Source: Haloferax gibbonsii ATCC 33959 (GTDB lineage Archaea > Halobacteriota > Halobacteria > Halobacteriales > Haloferacaceae). From it: DNA of 64,000 bases. A program made the translations under genes and the position numbers. The notes below the pieces were generated by a model. It ran no database searches. It saw only the letters and a program-made list of their open reading frames with translations, and was not told the origin of the DNA. Location of the stretch: contig NZ_AOLJ01000015.1 in assembly GCF_000336775.1 (NCBI RefSeq), positions 1 to 64,000 of the forward strand. The letters run 5' to 3'. Positions 33,197 through 42,742 of the stretch are shown here, in pieces (positions within the stretch are counted from its first letter, which is position 1; each line of letters starts with the position of its first letter).

Positions 33197-33781
33197 ATGG
33201 ATATGTTACTGACCGTCTCCGGACCACCGGGCAGCGGGAAAAGTACGACCGCCGCCGCGCTCGCCGAGGCGTTCGACCTCGAACACATAAGCGGCGGGGA
33301 CATCTTCCGCGAGCTCGCCGCCGAGCGCGACATGACCGCCGTCGAGTTCAACAAACTCGCCGAGGAGGACGACCAAATCGACCGCGACCTCGACCGCCGC
33401 CTCCGCGACATCGCCCTCGACCGCGACGACGTGCTCCTCGAATCCCGCCTCGCCGGCTGGCTCGCCGGCGACGCCGCCGACCTCCGCTTCTGGCTCGACG
33501 CCCCCGTCGACGTTCGCGCCGAGCGCATCGCCGACCGCGAGGACAAAGCGCCCGACATCGCCCGCGAGGAGACGACGACCCGCGAGGCGAGCGAGGCCAA
33601 GCGGTACGACGCCTACTACGACATCGACATCACGGACCTCTCTATCTACGACATCGCGCTCAACACGGCCCGCTGGGGGCCCGACGAGGTGACCGCCATC
33701 TGCATCGCTGCGGTCGACTCCTACGATTCCGAGGCCGACGAGGGCAAGTACCCGGTCGACGGCGTCCGTTACGACTTCTGA
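33197..33781 (+). CDS. cmk: Cytidylate kinase
   Basis: A 194-aa archaeal CMP/dCMP kinase. P-loop [18 protein letters not shown], the substrate motif [30 protein letters not shown], and the LID segment [20 protein letters not shown] are present. ATG 33197 and the in-frame ATG 33203 ([10 protein letters not shown]) are both possible; CCTTTTAG at ~33174 lies 19-25 nt upstream and slightly favours 33203. It ends 2 nt before cbf5, so the two are co-transcribed. Confidence 0.95.
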   Translation: MDMLLTVSGPPGSGKSTTAAALAEAFDLEHISGGDIFRELAAERDMTAVEFNKLAEEDDQIDRDLDRRLRDIALDRDDVLLESRLAGWLAGDAADLRFWLDAPVDVRAERIADREDKAPDIAREETTTREASEAKRYDAYYDIDITDLSIYDIALNTARWGPDEVTAICIAAVDSYDSEADEGKYPVDGVRYDF

Positions 33782-33783
33782 CC

Positions 33784-34653
33784 ATGCTCCGAGACCCGCC
33801 CGAACACCGGAGCGTCGACGACCTGCTTTCGTTCGGCGTCGTCAACCTCGACAAGCCGCCGGGGCCGTCGGCCCACCAAGTCACCGGCTGGGTCCGCGAC
33901 ATGGCCGATGTCGACCGTGCCGCCCACTCCGGGACGCTCGACCCGAAAGTGACCGGCTGTCTCCCCACGCTCCTCGGCGACGCGACCCGCATGGCGCAGG
34001 TGTTCCTCGAAGGCTCGAAGGAGTACGTCTCCGTGCTCGAACTCCACGGGCCCGCGCCGGCCGACATCGACTCGACCGTCGCCGAGTTCGAATCGAAGCT
34101 CTACCAGAAGCCCCCGCGGAAGTCCGCCGTCTCGCGCCGCCTCCGCGTCCGCGAGGTGTACGACCTCGACCTCCTCGAAGTGAAAGACAGACAGGCGCTA
34201 TTGCGCATCCGCTGCGAGTCGGGGACGTACATCCGAAAACTGTGTCACGACCTCGGACTCGCGCTCGGCACCGGCGGCCACATGGGTCACCTCCGCCGGA
34301 CCGCGACCGACCCCTTCGACGACGCGGACCTCGTGACGCTCCACGACCTCGCGGACGCCCTCGCGTTCGCCGAGGAGGGCGACGAGTCGTGGCTCCGCGA
34401 CGTGGTCTCGCCCGCCGAACGGGCGCTGTCGCACCTCCCATCGGTCACCGTGGCCAACAGTGCGGCCCGCGAGATCGCCAACGGCGCGCCCGTCTACGCG
34501 CCCGGCGTCTTCGACGTCGACGCCGACGCCTCCCGCGGCGACCTCGTCGCCTGTTACACCGACGACGGTTCGGCCGTCTGTCTGGGCGAACTCGTCGGCG
34601 ACGCGGACGCCGACGCCGGCGAGGTCGTCTCGCTGGAAGCCGTGTTAGTCTGA
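33784..34653 (+). CDS. cbf5: H/ACA RNP pseudouridine synthase Cbf5 (TruB-like)
   Basis: A 289-aa catalytic subunit of archaeal H/ACA guide-RNA pseudouridylation, also able to modify tRNA U55. The TruB domain carries the catalytic Asp53 in HSGTLDPKVTGCLP, with GVVNLDKPPGPSAHQVTGWV before it and RCESGTYIRKLCHDLG after it. A C-terminal PUA domain starts near residue 215 (PSVTVANSAAREIANGAPVY). It closes the adk-DUF106-cmk-cbf5 cluster. Confidence 0.96.
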   Translation: MLRDPPEHRSVDDLLSFGVVNLDKPPGPSAHQVTGWVRDMADVDRAAHSGTLDPKVTGCLPTLLGDATRMAQVFLEGSKEYVSVLELHGPAPADIDSTVAEFESKLYQKPPRKSAVSRRLRVREVYDLDLLEVKDRQALLRIRCESGTYIRKLCHDLGLALGTGGHMGHLRRTATDPFDDADLVTLHDLADALAFAEEGDESWLRDVVSPAERALSHLPSVTVANSAAREIANGAPVYAPGVFDVDADASRGDLVACYTDDGSAVCLGELVGDADADAGEVVSLEAVLV

Positions 34654-34665
34654 GACCGGTTCGCG

Positions 34666-34950
34666 CTACTTTCTCCGGCGCTTTTTCTCCGCGTCCGCGA
34701 GCGTCTCCGCCTGCTCGTTGACCGACGCGACCTCTCGTTTCGCGTCCGACTTGTCGAGGTCGTAGACGTAGCGCCACGACGCCAGCGGGTAGCCGTGGGA
34801 CTCCTCGGGGCGGTCCGCCGACGGTTCGGACTCGGAACCGCGACGAATCGCCCACCACCGGAGGCCTGCGACGCCCACCGCGAGGAGAACGAGGAGCATC
34901 GCGACGAACGGGAGGAGTCCGAGCGGGACGCTCTGGAGGGACGTGAACAT
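34666..34950 (-). CDS. Small membrane-anchored protein, unknown function
   Basis: A 94-aa protein with one N-terminal helix (residues ~8-32, VPLGLLPFVAMLLVLLAVGV) and a charged cytosolic tail containing SWRYVYDLDKSDAKREVASV and a Lys/Arg-rich end (DAEKKRRRK). It is convergent with cbf5, with a 12-nt gap. No known domain is recognised. Confidence 0.72.
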   Translation of the reverse strand: MFTSLQSVPLGLLPFVAMLLVLLAVGVAGLRWWAIRRGSESEPSADRPEESHGYPLASWRYVYDLDKSDAKREVASVNEQAETLADAEKKRRRK

Positions 34951-35123
34951 ACGTTGTCATTACTTCCGAGGCGGCAAAAGCGTACTCGTGGGGCGGAATC
35001 GGTTTCTTGGCACCGCTCGAACCGCACGACGACGGTGCGATACAGTGGCACGACAGCCCTTCGCGTCGCCGCGACGAAACGAAGGGCTTAACCGCGAGAC
35101 ACGCATCGCTTTGAATGCACCCC

Positions 35124-35194
35124 GGGACCGTGGGGTAGTGGTATCCTCTGCCGATGGGGTCGGTAGGACCTGAGTTCGACTCTCAGCGGTCCCA
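35124..35194 (+). tRNA. tRNA-Pro (GGG)
   Basis: A 71-nt cloverleaf: acceptor GGGACCG (35124-35130) pairs CGGTCCC (35187-35193), discriminator A35194. The anticodon stem TGCCG/CGGTA encloses loop A-T-GGG-G-T, so the anticodon is GGG (Pro). The T arm includes GTTCGAC. No intron; CCA is not encoded. A remnant copy of its ends lies 127 nt downstream. Confidence 0.95.
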
Positions 35195-35224
35195 TACTTT
35201 TGCCGACGCAACACGACGAGCCGT

Positions 35225-35515
35225 GAGTCCGTCAGGACTCCGGCGAGACCCGCCGTCGGGTCACGTATGCACGGAACTGAGCGTCGACCCCGGAAGTCGC
35301 AGCCAGCGAGCGAAGCGAGCGGGACCGTCTTCCGACGTTCGACTCTCAGCGGCCCCGTACCACCGTTTTACGTCGTCGACTGTCGCTCTGCGAGCGACAG
35401 TCTCCTCACAAAAAGCTGTCCTCGTGAGCGACAGCGAACGAATGCTCGTGAGACGCCTCGCGTCTCACGGTGGACTAAAAACTCCCCGCGAGGGCTCGCT
35501 CTGCTCGCCTCGCGG
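35225..35515. repeat. Cluster of alternating inverted repeats
   Basis: Two hairpin classes mix here. Short-loop stems (loops GTCA, CCGT, TGC, CTC) alternate with stems whose loops resemble GAGCGAAGCGA. Examples of the latter are GAGCGACAGCGA at 35426-35437, an imperfect stem around GAGCGAAGCGA near 35308-35318, and the reverse-strand form GCTCGCTCTGCTCG in the loop of 35486-35515. The 11-bp stem GACTGTCGCTC/GAGCGACAGTC (35378-35402) is perfect. Confidence 0.65.
35321..35361 (+). pseudogene. Remnant of tRNA-Pro
   Basis: GGGACCGT at 35321-35328 matches the 5' acceptor end of the tRNA-Pro at 35124. Bases 35337-35359 match its T arm and 3' acceptor (35174-35196) at 21 of 23 positions. The D arm and anticodon arm are gone, so this is a deleted tRNA copy. 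It may be a scar left by an integrative element that used the tRNA 3' end, or a plain duplication followed by deletion. Confidence 0.65.
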
Positions 35516-35618
35516 TGCAGTAACCGAAGGGTGGCGGGTGTCTATTCAGGCTCAGAAGAGGTCAATTTGGTACGAGACCCAGTTCCAACGTAACCGACTC
35601 GCACGACCGAACCGAGTC

Positions 35619-35816
35619 TCACTCCCCGTAGAGCAGATACGAAAACGCCAGAAACGCCAGCACCGACCCGACGAAGAACGCCAACAGCCCCATCGTTCCG
35701 CCAGTCCGCGACCCGACGAACACCGCGGAGACGCCTCCTACGAGCGCCGAACCGAGCAGGAGAAACGCGCCGCGTTGCCACTCCTCGACGAACTCGACCA
35801 CACTCTTTTCAGCCAT
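35619..35816 (-). CDS. Small two-helix membrane protein
   Basis: A 65-aa protein: MAEKSVVEFVEEWQRGAFLL, then helices at ~17-37 and 43-62 (GTMGLLAFFVGSVLAFLAFS) and a YLLYGE end. ATG 35816 is chosen because the preceding 17 codons read unlike a membrane protein. The family is not recognised. The codon pattern is normal for the genome. Confidence 0.7.
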   Translation of the reverse strand: MAEKSVVEFVEEWQRGAFLLLGSALVGGVSAVFVGSRTGGTMGLLAFFVGSVLAFLAFSYLLYGE

Positions 35817-35929
35817 ACAACATTTTTCTCGGCGGCAGACAAAAATCTCGTGGTGACTCCGGGACAAACACGGTGTGACAGACCGTCACACCCTGCAACA
35901 ACCACCAAAAAACGGCCGGGAACCGCTAT

Positions 35930-36199
35930 TCAGGTCGAGACGGCATCGCAGGTCCAGCCGGGGTCGCTCCCCGTGCGCCGGATGAGGTCCGCGCGGCACG
36001 CCGGACAGTAGTCGGGGACCGTCGTTTCGCCCCGCGGGACATAGACGCCACCGCCGCATTCCACGCACGCATCGGCGACGACTGTCGTGCAGTCAGCACA
36101 GAGGTTGAAGTCGTCAACCGTGAGGTCGCGCAGCACTTCGAGCTTTTTGTCCAGGATGTACTCGTCGATAACCGCCTGACAGCTGTGGCACGGCTTCAT
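35930..36199 (-). CDS. Small multi-Cys zinc-binding protein
   Basis: An 89-aa protein with four CxxC pairs: CHSC (4-7), CADC (~34-37), CVECG (~45-49) and CPAC (~65-68), plus a lone Cys near the end (GWTCDAVST). This spacing predicts two zinc ribbons. From memory it resembles the haloarchaeal DUF7571 family. TATA-like TATATG on the minus strand lies about 36 nt upstream of ATG 36199. Function unknown; a regulatory or RNA-binding role is possible. Confidence 0.75.
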   Translation of the reverse strand: MKPCHSCQAVIDEYILDKKLEVLRDLTVDDFNLCADCTTVVADACVECGGGVYVPRGETTVPDYCPACRADLIRRTGSDPGWTCDAVST

Positions 36200-36536
36200 A
36201 GCGATACAGCGTGTCAATTGAGACCATGGCACATATACCTGTCGTCGTAGGTGTCTCTTGTCGCGGAATGTCAGTTAGGGCGGAGGCTCATCGATGCCGG
36301 ATATGCCACGTTTGCACGCGAGCGACCCTAGCGCGGCCGGTGCGAACGTGTTTCACAGAAATCATAAGTTACTACATGACGAATTACGTTTGCTGCTGTC
36401 AGAGGCACATCAGGGCGACAAGCGGAACCATTCGCCCTCTACCCATCTACTCTCTCGGCTATCGATTCGAGCCGGCGGTACCGAGAATCGACCGTCTGAG
36501 CGGCGTCCGAGCGGCCTCCGAGGGCCGGCCCAGACC
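36200..36536. other. AT-richer spacer, no gene recognised
   Basis: This 337-nt spacer is less GC-rich than its surroundings, especially 36330-36400 (CACAGAAATCATAAGTTACT and flanks). It holds the promoter of the zinc protein (TATATG near 36231-36236). No reading frame with haloarchaeal codon use or a recognisable domain is present on either strand. It may be degraded DNA from a past insertion. Confidence 0.45.
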
Positions 36537-37058
36537 TCAACCCCGCGTTCCCGCGTCGGTTGGACTGTCCCCGTACATCTCAGCGAACAGCGCGCCCGTC
36601 GCCCGGTGGACCCCCACGAGAACGACCACGCTCGCGACGATAGTCGCGACCGACTGCGGCGTCGAGAGCAGGCCGAGCGAGACGATGAGCGTCGTCGCGC
36701 AGGCCGGCGGGTGGACCGCGTCGAGTTCCACCATTCCCCAACTCGTCGCAGCGACCGAGACCGCCCCGCTCGTGACGAGGCGCAGCGTGTCCGTCGACGC
36801 GGCCGAGAGCGACGGGTCGAGCGTCACGCCGGGGGCGACGAGCGCGTAGGCCGCGAAGCCGACGACGGCGCCGACGGCGTGGCCGCCGACGATGCGAGAC
36901 GAGCGGGAGCGCCCGCCGCGACGGCGGAAGGCGAGGACGAACGCCGTGGGGCCGAGGCTCGGAAAGACGAACGGCTCGCCGGTCGCCCACGCGATGCCGC
37001 CGAGTGCGGCGACGAGCAGGCCGGCGGAGAGTCCCGTTTCGAGACCGCGTCGAGACAT
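36537..37058 (-). CDS. HPP-family membrane protein
   Basis: A 173-aa membrane protein with four or five helices. It has the family-defining HPP motif in ELDAVHPPACATTLIVSLGL, preceded by PFVFPSLGPTAFVLAFRR and IVGGHAVGAVVGFAAYALVA. HPP proteins are integral membrane proteins; some plant and cyanobacterial members transport nitrite in plastids. The role here is undefined. Confidence 0.87.
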   Translation of the reverse strand: MSRRGLETGLSAGLLVAALGGIAWATGEPFVFPSLGPTAFVLAFRRRGGRSRSSRIVGGHAVGAVVGFAAYALVAPGVTLDPSLSAASTDTLRLVTSGAVSVAATSWGMVELDAVHPPACATTLIVSLGLLSTPQSVATIVASVVVLVGVHRATGALFAEMYGDSPTDAGTRG

Positions 37059-37194
37059 GTGACACGCTCTGTCGACGCGGCGTGAAAACGGTGTCTAACT
37101 CTGGACGAATCGAACCGGTTCCGTGGGGCTCGCCGACAGATACCGCGTGCTCCGCACGCCCACGTTGAAGTGCGACCGCGACGACGGACGGGAT

Positions 37195-37779
37195 ATGTGC
37201 GGAGCCGCGTTTCTCGAAGGCGACCGCGTCGAACTCAGAACCGTCGAGTCGGAGCACGTCGAGTTCCTCCACGAGACGGTCAACGACCCGCGGGTTCGGC
37301 GGGGAATCGCCGCCGCCGACCCGGTGACGCGGGCGACAGAGCGCGAGTGGGTCGAGTCGCGCGGCGACGGCGACGACATCAACTTCGTGGTCGTGGTCAA
37401 CGGCGACCCGGTCGGGACTATCGGGCTCAAACCGCCGAACGTCGTCACCGGCGCGGCCGAGGTCGGCTATCTCGTCGCGCCCGACCACTGGGGCAACGGC
37501 TACGCGACAGACGCGCTGCGGACGCTCTGCGGCTACGCCTTCGGCGAGCGCCGACTCAACAAACTGTACGCGAACGCCTACGAGACGAACCCGGCGTCGA
37601 CCCGCGTGCTGGAGAAGGCCGGCTTCGAACGCGAGGGCGTCCACCGGGAACAGGGATTCGTCGACGGCGACCACGTCGACGTGCTTCGATACGGTCGACT
37701 CGCCGACGAGTGGCGAGACGAAGAGAAGGTCGGCGACGCCGAAGGCGAGTCCGGGAGCGACGCCGACGGGTGGATATAG
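37195..37779 (+). CDS. RimJ/RimL-type GNAT acetyltransferase
   Basis: A 194-aa GNAT protein: LEGDRVELRTVESEHVEFLH, acetyl-CoA loop VGYLVAPDHWGNGYATDALR, and NKLYANAYETNPASTRVLEK with AGFEREG. This is the ribosomal-protein/aminoglycoside-type (RimJ/L) layout. The C-terminus is acidic. ATG 37195 is preferred to 37123 because the first 24 codons add a basic, non-family segment. It is convergent with asd, leaving a 1-nt gap. Substrate unknown. Confidence 0.9.
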   Translation: MCGAAFLEGDRVELRTVESEHVEFLHETVNDPRVRRGIAAADPVTRATEREWVESRGDGDDINFVVVVNGDPVGTIGLKPPNVVTGAAEVGYLVAPDHWGNGYATDALRTLCGYAFGERRLNKLYANAYETNPASTRVLEKAGFEREGVHREQGFVDGDHVDVLRYGRLADEWRDEEKVGDAEGESGSDADGWI

Positions 37780-37780
37780 C

Positions 37781-38815
37781 CTAAATCCAGCCCTCTTGGG
37801 CGAGGAGTTCGCCGTTGAGGACGGACGCACCGGCCGCGCCGCGAATCGTGTTGTGCGCGAGGCAGTTGTACTTCACGCCGCGTTCAGTCGCCTGGATGCC
37901 GCCGGCGGAAATCTGCATGCCGTCGCCGCGCTCGCGGTCGAGGCGGGGCTGCGGGCGGAAGTTGTCCTCGAAGACGTGGATGAGCTGTTCGGGCGCGCTC
38001 GGGAGGTCGACGCCGGGGTACTCGCGCATCGCGGCCGCGACGTCCTCGGGGGAGGCGTCGTCGGCGAGGTCGGCGAAGACGCTCTCGAGGTGGCCGTCGA
38101 GCGTCGGGATGCGGTTACACGAGGCGTTGACCTCCGCGCCGTGGAGCGCGACCTCCGCGCCGTCGAACGAGCCCAGAAGCTTGCGGGACTCCGTCTCCAT
38201 CTTCTCTTCTTCGCCGCCGATGTGCGGGATGGCGTTGTCGATGATCTCCATCGAGGTGACGCCGTCGTAGCCCGCGCCGGAGACCGCCTGCAGGGTCGTG
38301 ACGTCGACGCGTTCGAGGCCGAACTGGTCGAGCGCGGCGAGCGTCGGGACCATCGTGATGGTCGAGCAGTTCGGGTTCTTCACGAGCGCGCCGTCCCAGC
38401 CGCGCTCGTCGCGCTGGACCTCGATGAGGTCGAGGTGCCCCGGATTGATCTCCGGAATCGTGAGCGGCACGTCGGGGGCCATGCGGTCGTTCGAGGAGTT
38501 CGACGAGACGACGTAGCCCGCCTCGAGGAACTCGGGTTCGACCTCGGCGGCGACCGACGACGGGAGCGACGAAAACAGGAGGTCGATGTCGTCGGGCACG
38601 TCCGCGGGGTCGGTGCTGCCGACTTCCATCGCGGCCACGTCGTCCGGGATGGGGGTGTTGACGCGCCACTTCGCGGCCTCGTCGTATCGCTTGCCCGCGC
38701 TCGACTCGCTCGCGGTCAGCGCCGCGAGTTCGAACGTCGGGTGGTCTTCGAGGAGCTGGATGAATCGCTGTCCGACTGCGCCGGTTGCACCGAGGATGCC
38801 GACTCGTACTGCCAT
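37781..38815 (-). CDS. asd: Aspartate-semialdehyde dehydrogenase
   Basis: A 344-aa NADP-dependent enzyme making aspartate semialdehyde for Lys, Thr and Met synthesis. N-terminal Rossmann GILGATGAVGQRFIQLLEDH, catalytic Cys150 in LVKNPNCSTITMVPTL, and the catalytic His region AEVNASCNRIPTLDGHLES place it in the archaeal/fungal-type branch. A TATA-like CTTATG about 27 nt upstream on the minus strand supports a leaderless start at ATG 38815. It is divergent from pccA. Confidence 0.96.
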   Translation of the reverse strand: MAVRVGILGATGAVGQRFIQLLEDHPTFELAALTASESSAGKRYDEAAKWRVNTPIPDDVAAMEVGSTDPADVPDDIDLLFSSLPSSVAAEVEPEFLEAGYVVSSNSSNDRMAPDVPLTIPEINPGHLDLIEVQRDERGWDGALVKNPNCSTITMVPTLAALDQFGLERVDVTTLQAVSGAGYDGVTSMEIIDNAIPHIGGEEEKMETESRKLLGSFDGAEVALHGAEVNASCNRIPTLDGHLESVFADLADDASPEDVAAAMREYPGVDLPSAPEQLIHVFEDNFRPQPRLDRERGDGMQISAGGIQATERGVKYNCLAHNTIRGAAGASVLNGELLAQEGWI

Positions 38816-39012
38816 TACCCGTGTCGTAGTGTGGCACACGCATAAGGCCGTTTGGATTTGAACCAGTATTCGCGGCGTATAGTGCCAGAGAAGTGTAATC
38901 TCGGCCGTTCCTTCACGGTCGAACACGTAAATCGTCGTCTGTCGAAGCGGGCACCGACGTGCGTTGGTAAAACCGATAGAATAACGTGCGGTTCCCTGAA
39001 AGACTACCGCAA

Positions 39013-40815
<1,803 letters not shown>

Positions 40816-40881
40816 TCCCGAGACCTCGGGACCGACGCCCGAACCGCGAACCTCTTTTCCCGTGCGCCGGTATCCACCCGC

Positions 40882-42012
40882 ATGAGCGACACGCGACGCG
40901 CCCTCCTCGACGCACTCGCCGAGGGTCCCGTCTCCGGGCCCGACCTCGCCGACCGACTGGGCGTCTCCCGCGCCGCCGTCTGGAAGCACGTCGAGTCACT
41001 CCGCGACGAGGGGTTCGGCGTCGAGAGCGCCGGCGACGGCTACGTCGTCACCGACGTGCCGGAGTACGGCGGCCCGGCAATCGAGTACGGCCTCGAAGTC
41101 GACTACGACATCGAGTTCCACGAGACGCTCGACTCCTCGAACGTCCGCGCCCGCGAACTCGCCGCCGAGGGCGCGAGCGACGTGGTCGTCGTCGCCCGCG
41201 AGCAGACCGCCAGCCGGGGGAGAAAGAACCGCGAGTGGTCCGCGCCCGACGGCGGCGTCTGGATGAGCCTGCTCGTGCGCCCCGACGAACCGCCGGCGTA
41301 CGCCCCGCTGTACACGCTGGCGATGGCCGTCGCCGTCTGCGACGCGGCGCGCGAGGCCGGGGTGGACGCGAGCATCAAGTGGCCGAACGACGTTATCGTG
41401 AGCGAAGCGAACGATAACCCGTCGGGCGCGTCAGCGTCCGACGGTGTCTCCGCGAGCGAAGCGAGCGGAGGTTCACCGGCTCACGCCGGTGGCGTTGCCA
41501 CGAGCGAAGCGAGTGGCAGTTCGTCTGCGAATGCAGACGGCATTTCCGCGAGCGAAGCGAGCGGAGGTTCGAAGGACTCCGACACGCCTACTGACCGCGG
41601 CTACCGAAAGCTCTGCGGCATCCTCACCGAGATGGAAGGCGAGGCCGACCGCGTCTCGTGGCTCGTCATCGGCCCCGGAATCAACGTCAACCTCGACCCC
41701 GCGGACCTCCCCGAGGGCGCGACGAGCGTCGCCGCGGAAGCGGGCCCCGTCGAACGCCGCGTGTTCGTCCAGCGGGTGCTCGAACGCTTCGACGAACTGC
41801 GCGGCGACATCGACGCCGTCCTCCCGGCGTGGCGCGAGCGGGCGGACACGCTCGGCAGGCGGGTCCGCGTCCACACCGCGAGCGGCGTCATCGAGGGGGA
41901 GGCGGTCGATATCGAACACCCCGGCACGCTCGTCGTTCGAACCGACGAGGGCGAAAAACGAGTCCACGCCGGCGACTGCGAACACCTGCGCCCGGCCGAC
42001 GGCGGGCGCTGA
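40882..42012 (+). CDS. birA: Biotin-[acetyl-CoA-carboxylase] ligase/repressor BirA with an inserted hairpin-encoded segment
   Basis: A 376-aa bifunctional protein. Residues 1-60 are a winged helix (LLDALAEGPVSGPDLADRLG, VSRAAVWKHVESLRDEGFGV). The biotin-ligase domain has EQTASRGRKNREWSAPDGG (the RG-biotin loop) and KWPNDV, followed by KLCGILTEMEGEADRVSWLV and a C-terminal SH3-like domain (RRVRVHTASGVIEGEAVDIE). Between VIV (~173) and KLCGIL (~239) lies a ~65-residue Ser/Ala/Gly-rich insertion with four SEA(S/N) units, encoded by alternating hairpins (41392-41565). This is normally a short loop, so activity may persist. It is directly downstream of its substrate gene pccA. Confidence 0.93.
   Translation: MSDTRRALLDALAEGPVSGPDLADRLGVSRAAVWKHVESLRDEGFGVESAGDGYVVTDVPEYGGPAIEYGLEVDYDIEFHETLDSSNVRARELAAEGASDVVVVAREQTASRGRKNREWSAPDGGVWMSLLVRPDEPPAYAPLYTLAMAVAVCDAAREAGVDASIKWPNDVIVSEANDNPSGASASDGVSASEASGGSPAHAGGVATSEASGSSSANADGISASEASGGSKDSDTPTDRGYRKLCGILTEMEGEADRVSWLVIGPGINVNLDPADLPEGATSVAAEAGPVERRVFVQRVLERFDELRGDIDAVLPAWRERADTLGRRVRVHTASGVIEGEAVDIEHPGTLVVRTDEGEKRVHAGDCEHLRPADGGR
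41392..41565. repeat. In-frame array of hairpins with a constant GAGCGAAGCGA loop
   Basis: Seven adjacent inverted repeats lie inside birA. Four have different perfect stems but the same 11-nt loop GAGCGAAGCGA: GTTATCGT/ACGATAAC (loop 41400-41410), CTCCGC/GCGGAG (41454-41464), TGCCAC/GTGGCA (41502-41512) and TCCGC/GCGGA (41550-41560). Between them are CCGTCGG/CCGACGG (12-nt loop), CACCGGC/GCCGGTG (loop TCAC) and CGTCTGC/GCAGACG (loop GAAT). Loop-to-loop spacing is 54, 48 and 48 nt, so the frame is kept. Confidence 0.85.
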
Positions 42013-42043
42013 AACCGCGACCGACCCCCGCGCGGCTACGTCG

Positions 42044-42610
42044 CTATTCTCCGCCGTCGGCGGTCGCCGTCGAATCGGCGGCGGCGTCAGCCTCCGCGGG
42101 AGAATCCGCGGGCGACTCGGGCGCGGCGTCGTCCGGTACCTCGACGGCGAACTCGTCCGCGTCGTCGCCGCCGCCCTCGATGCGGACGGTCAGGACGGGG
42201 ACTTTCGACGCCCGGACGACCTTTTCCGCGACCGACCCGAGGAGGAGGCGGTCGATACCGCCGCGGCCGTGGGTTCCCATCACGATGAGGTCGCACCCGC
42301 CGCGCTCGGCGAACTCGACGATTTCCCGGCTCGGCGTCCCTTCGAGGACGTGCGTCTCGACGGGGACGCCCTGCGACTCGGCCGCGCGCTCGACCTGGTC
42401 GAGCGCCGACTCGGCGTCGGCGCGCAGCATGTCGTCGAGCCCCTCCCACGACGATTCCATCGGGAGCCCCGCGAAGCTCCCGGCGTTCACCACGTACACC
42501 CCGTGGAGTTCCGCATCGTGGACGGCCGCTAACGCCGCCGCGTGGACCGCGACGCGCTCGGAGCCGGCGGAGCCGTCGATGGGAACGATGATTCGGTCGT
42601 ACAACACCAT
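42044..42610 (-). CDS. UspA-family universal stress protein
   Basis: A 188-aa protein. Residues 1-140 are a UspA domain with the complete nucleotide-binding pattern: VPIDGSAGSERVAVHAAAL at the start and MGTHGRGGIDRLLLGSVAEK (Gx2Gx9GS) near ~118. The C-terminal ~45 residues are a disordered acidic Ala/Asp/Glu tail, unusual for the family. ATG 42610 (MVLYDRIIVPIDG) is preferred. ATP or AMP binding is expected; the client is unknown. Confidence 0.92.
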   Translation of the reverse strand: MVLYDRIIVPIDGSAGSERVAVHAAALAAVHDAELHGVYVVNAGSFAGLPMESSWEGLDDMLRADAESALDQVERAAESQGVPVETHVLEGTPSREIVEFAERGGCDLIVMGTHGRGGIDRLLLGSVAEKVVRASKVPVLTVRIEGGGDDADEFAVEVPDDAAPESPADSPAEADAAADSTATADGGE

Positions 42611-42742
42611 GACACTTGATAACATTTTCTCGGGGTCGGTAATAACCCTTTGCTACGGGAGGAGTACTGCGAGAATAGGTCGGTTCCATGGGAGTTCTGG
42701 GCGGCTTCGGTCGGAAGCCGAAGGCGGGGACGTCGCCCGAAC

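Larger units (their letters stand above)
35195..35618. other. Hairpin-rich spacer after tRNA-Pro
   Basis: No protein gene is visible. The stretch contains a tRNA-Pro remnant and at least six strong inverted repeats: GAGTCC/GGACTC (35225-35240), GACCCG/CGGGTC (35247-35262), an 11-bp stem (35378-35402), TCGT/ACGA around GAGCGACAGCGA (35422-35441), a 10-bp stem (35447-35469) and CCGCGAGG/CCTCGCGG (35486-35515). The density is far above the rest of the window and resembles the hairpin tract in birA. Confidence 0.7.

Noticed and set aside
38853-38864. TGGATTTGAACC resembles a tRNA T-arm on the minus strand (GGTTCAAATCC)
   Set aside because: The flanks do not extend the stem past three pairs and no other tRNA arms are present; it lies in the asd promoter region.
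41392-41565. The birA repeat tract as a CRISPR array
   Set aside because: Units are only 11 nt of constant loop inside variable complementary stems, in a coding frame, without spacers of equal length or cas genes.
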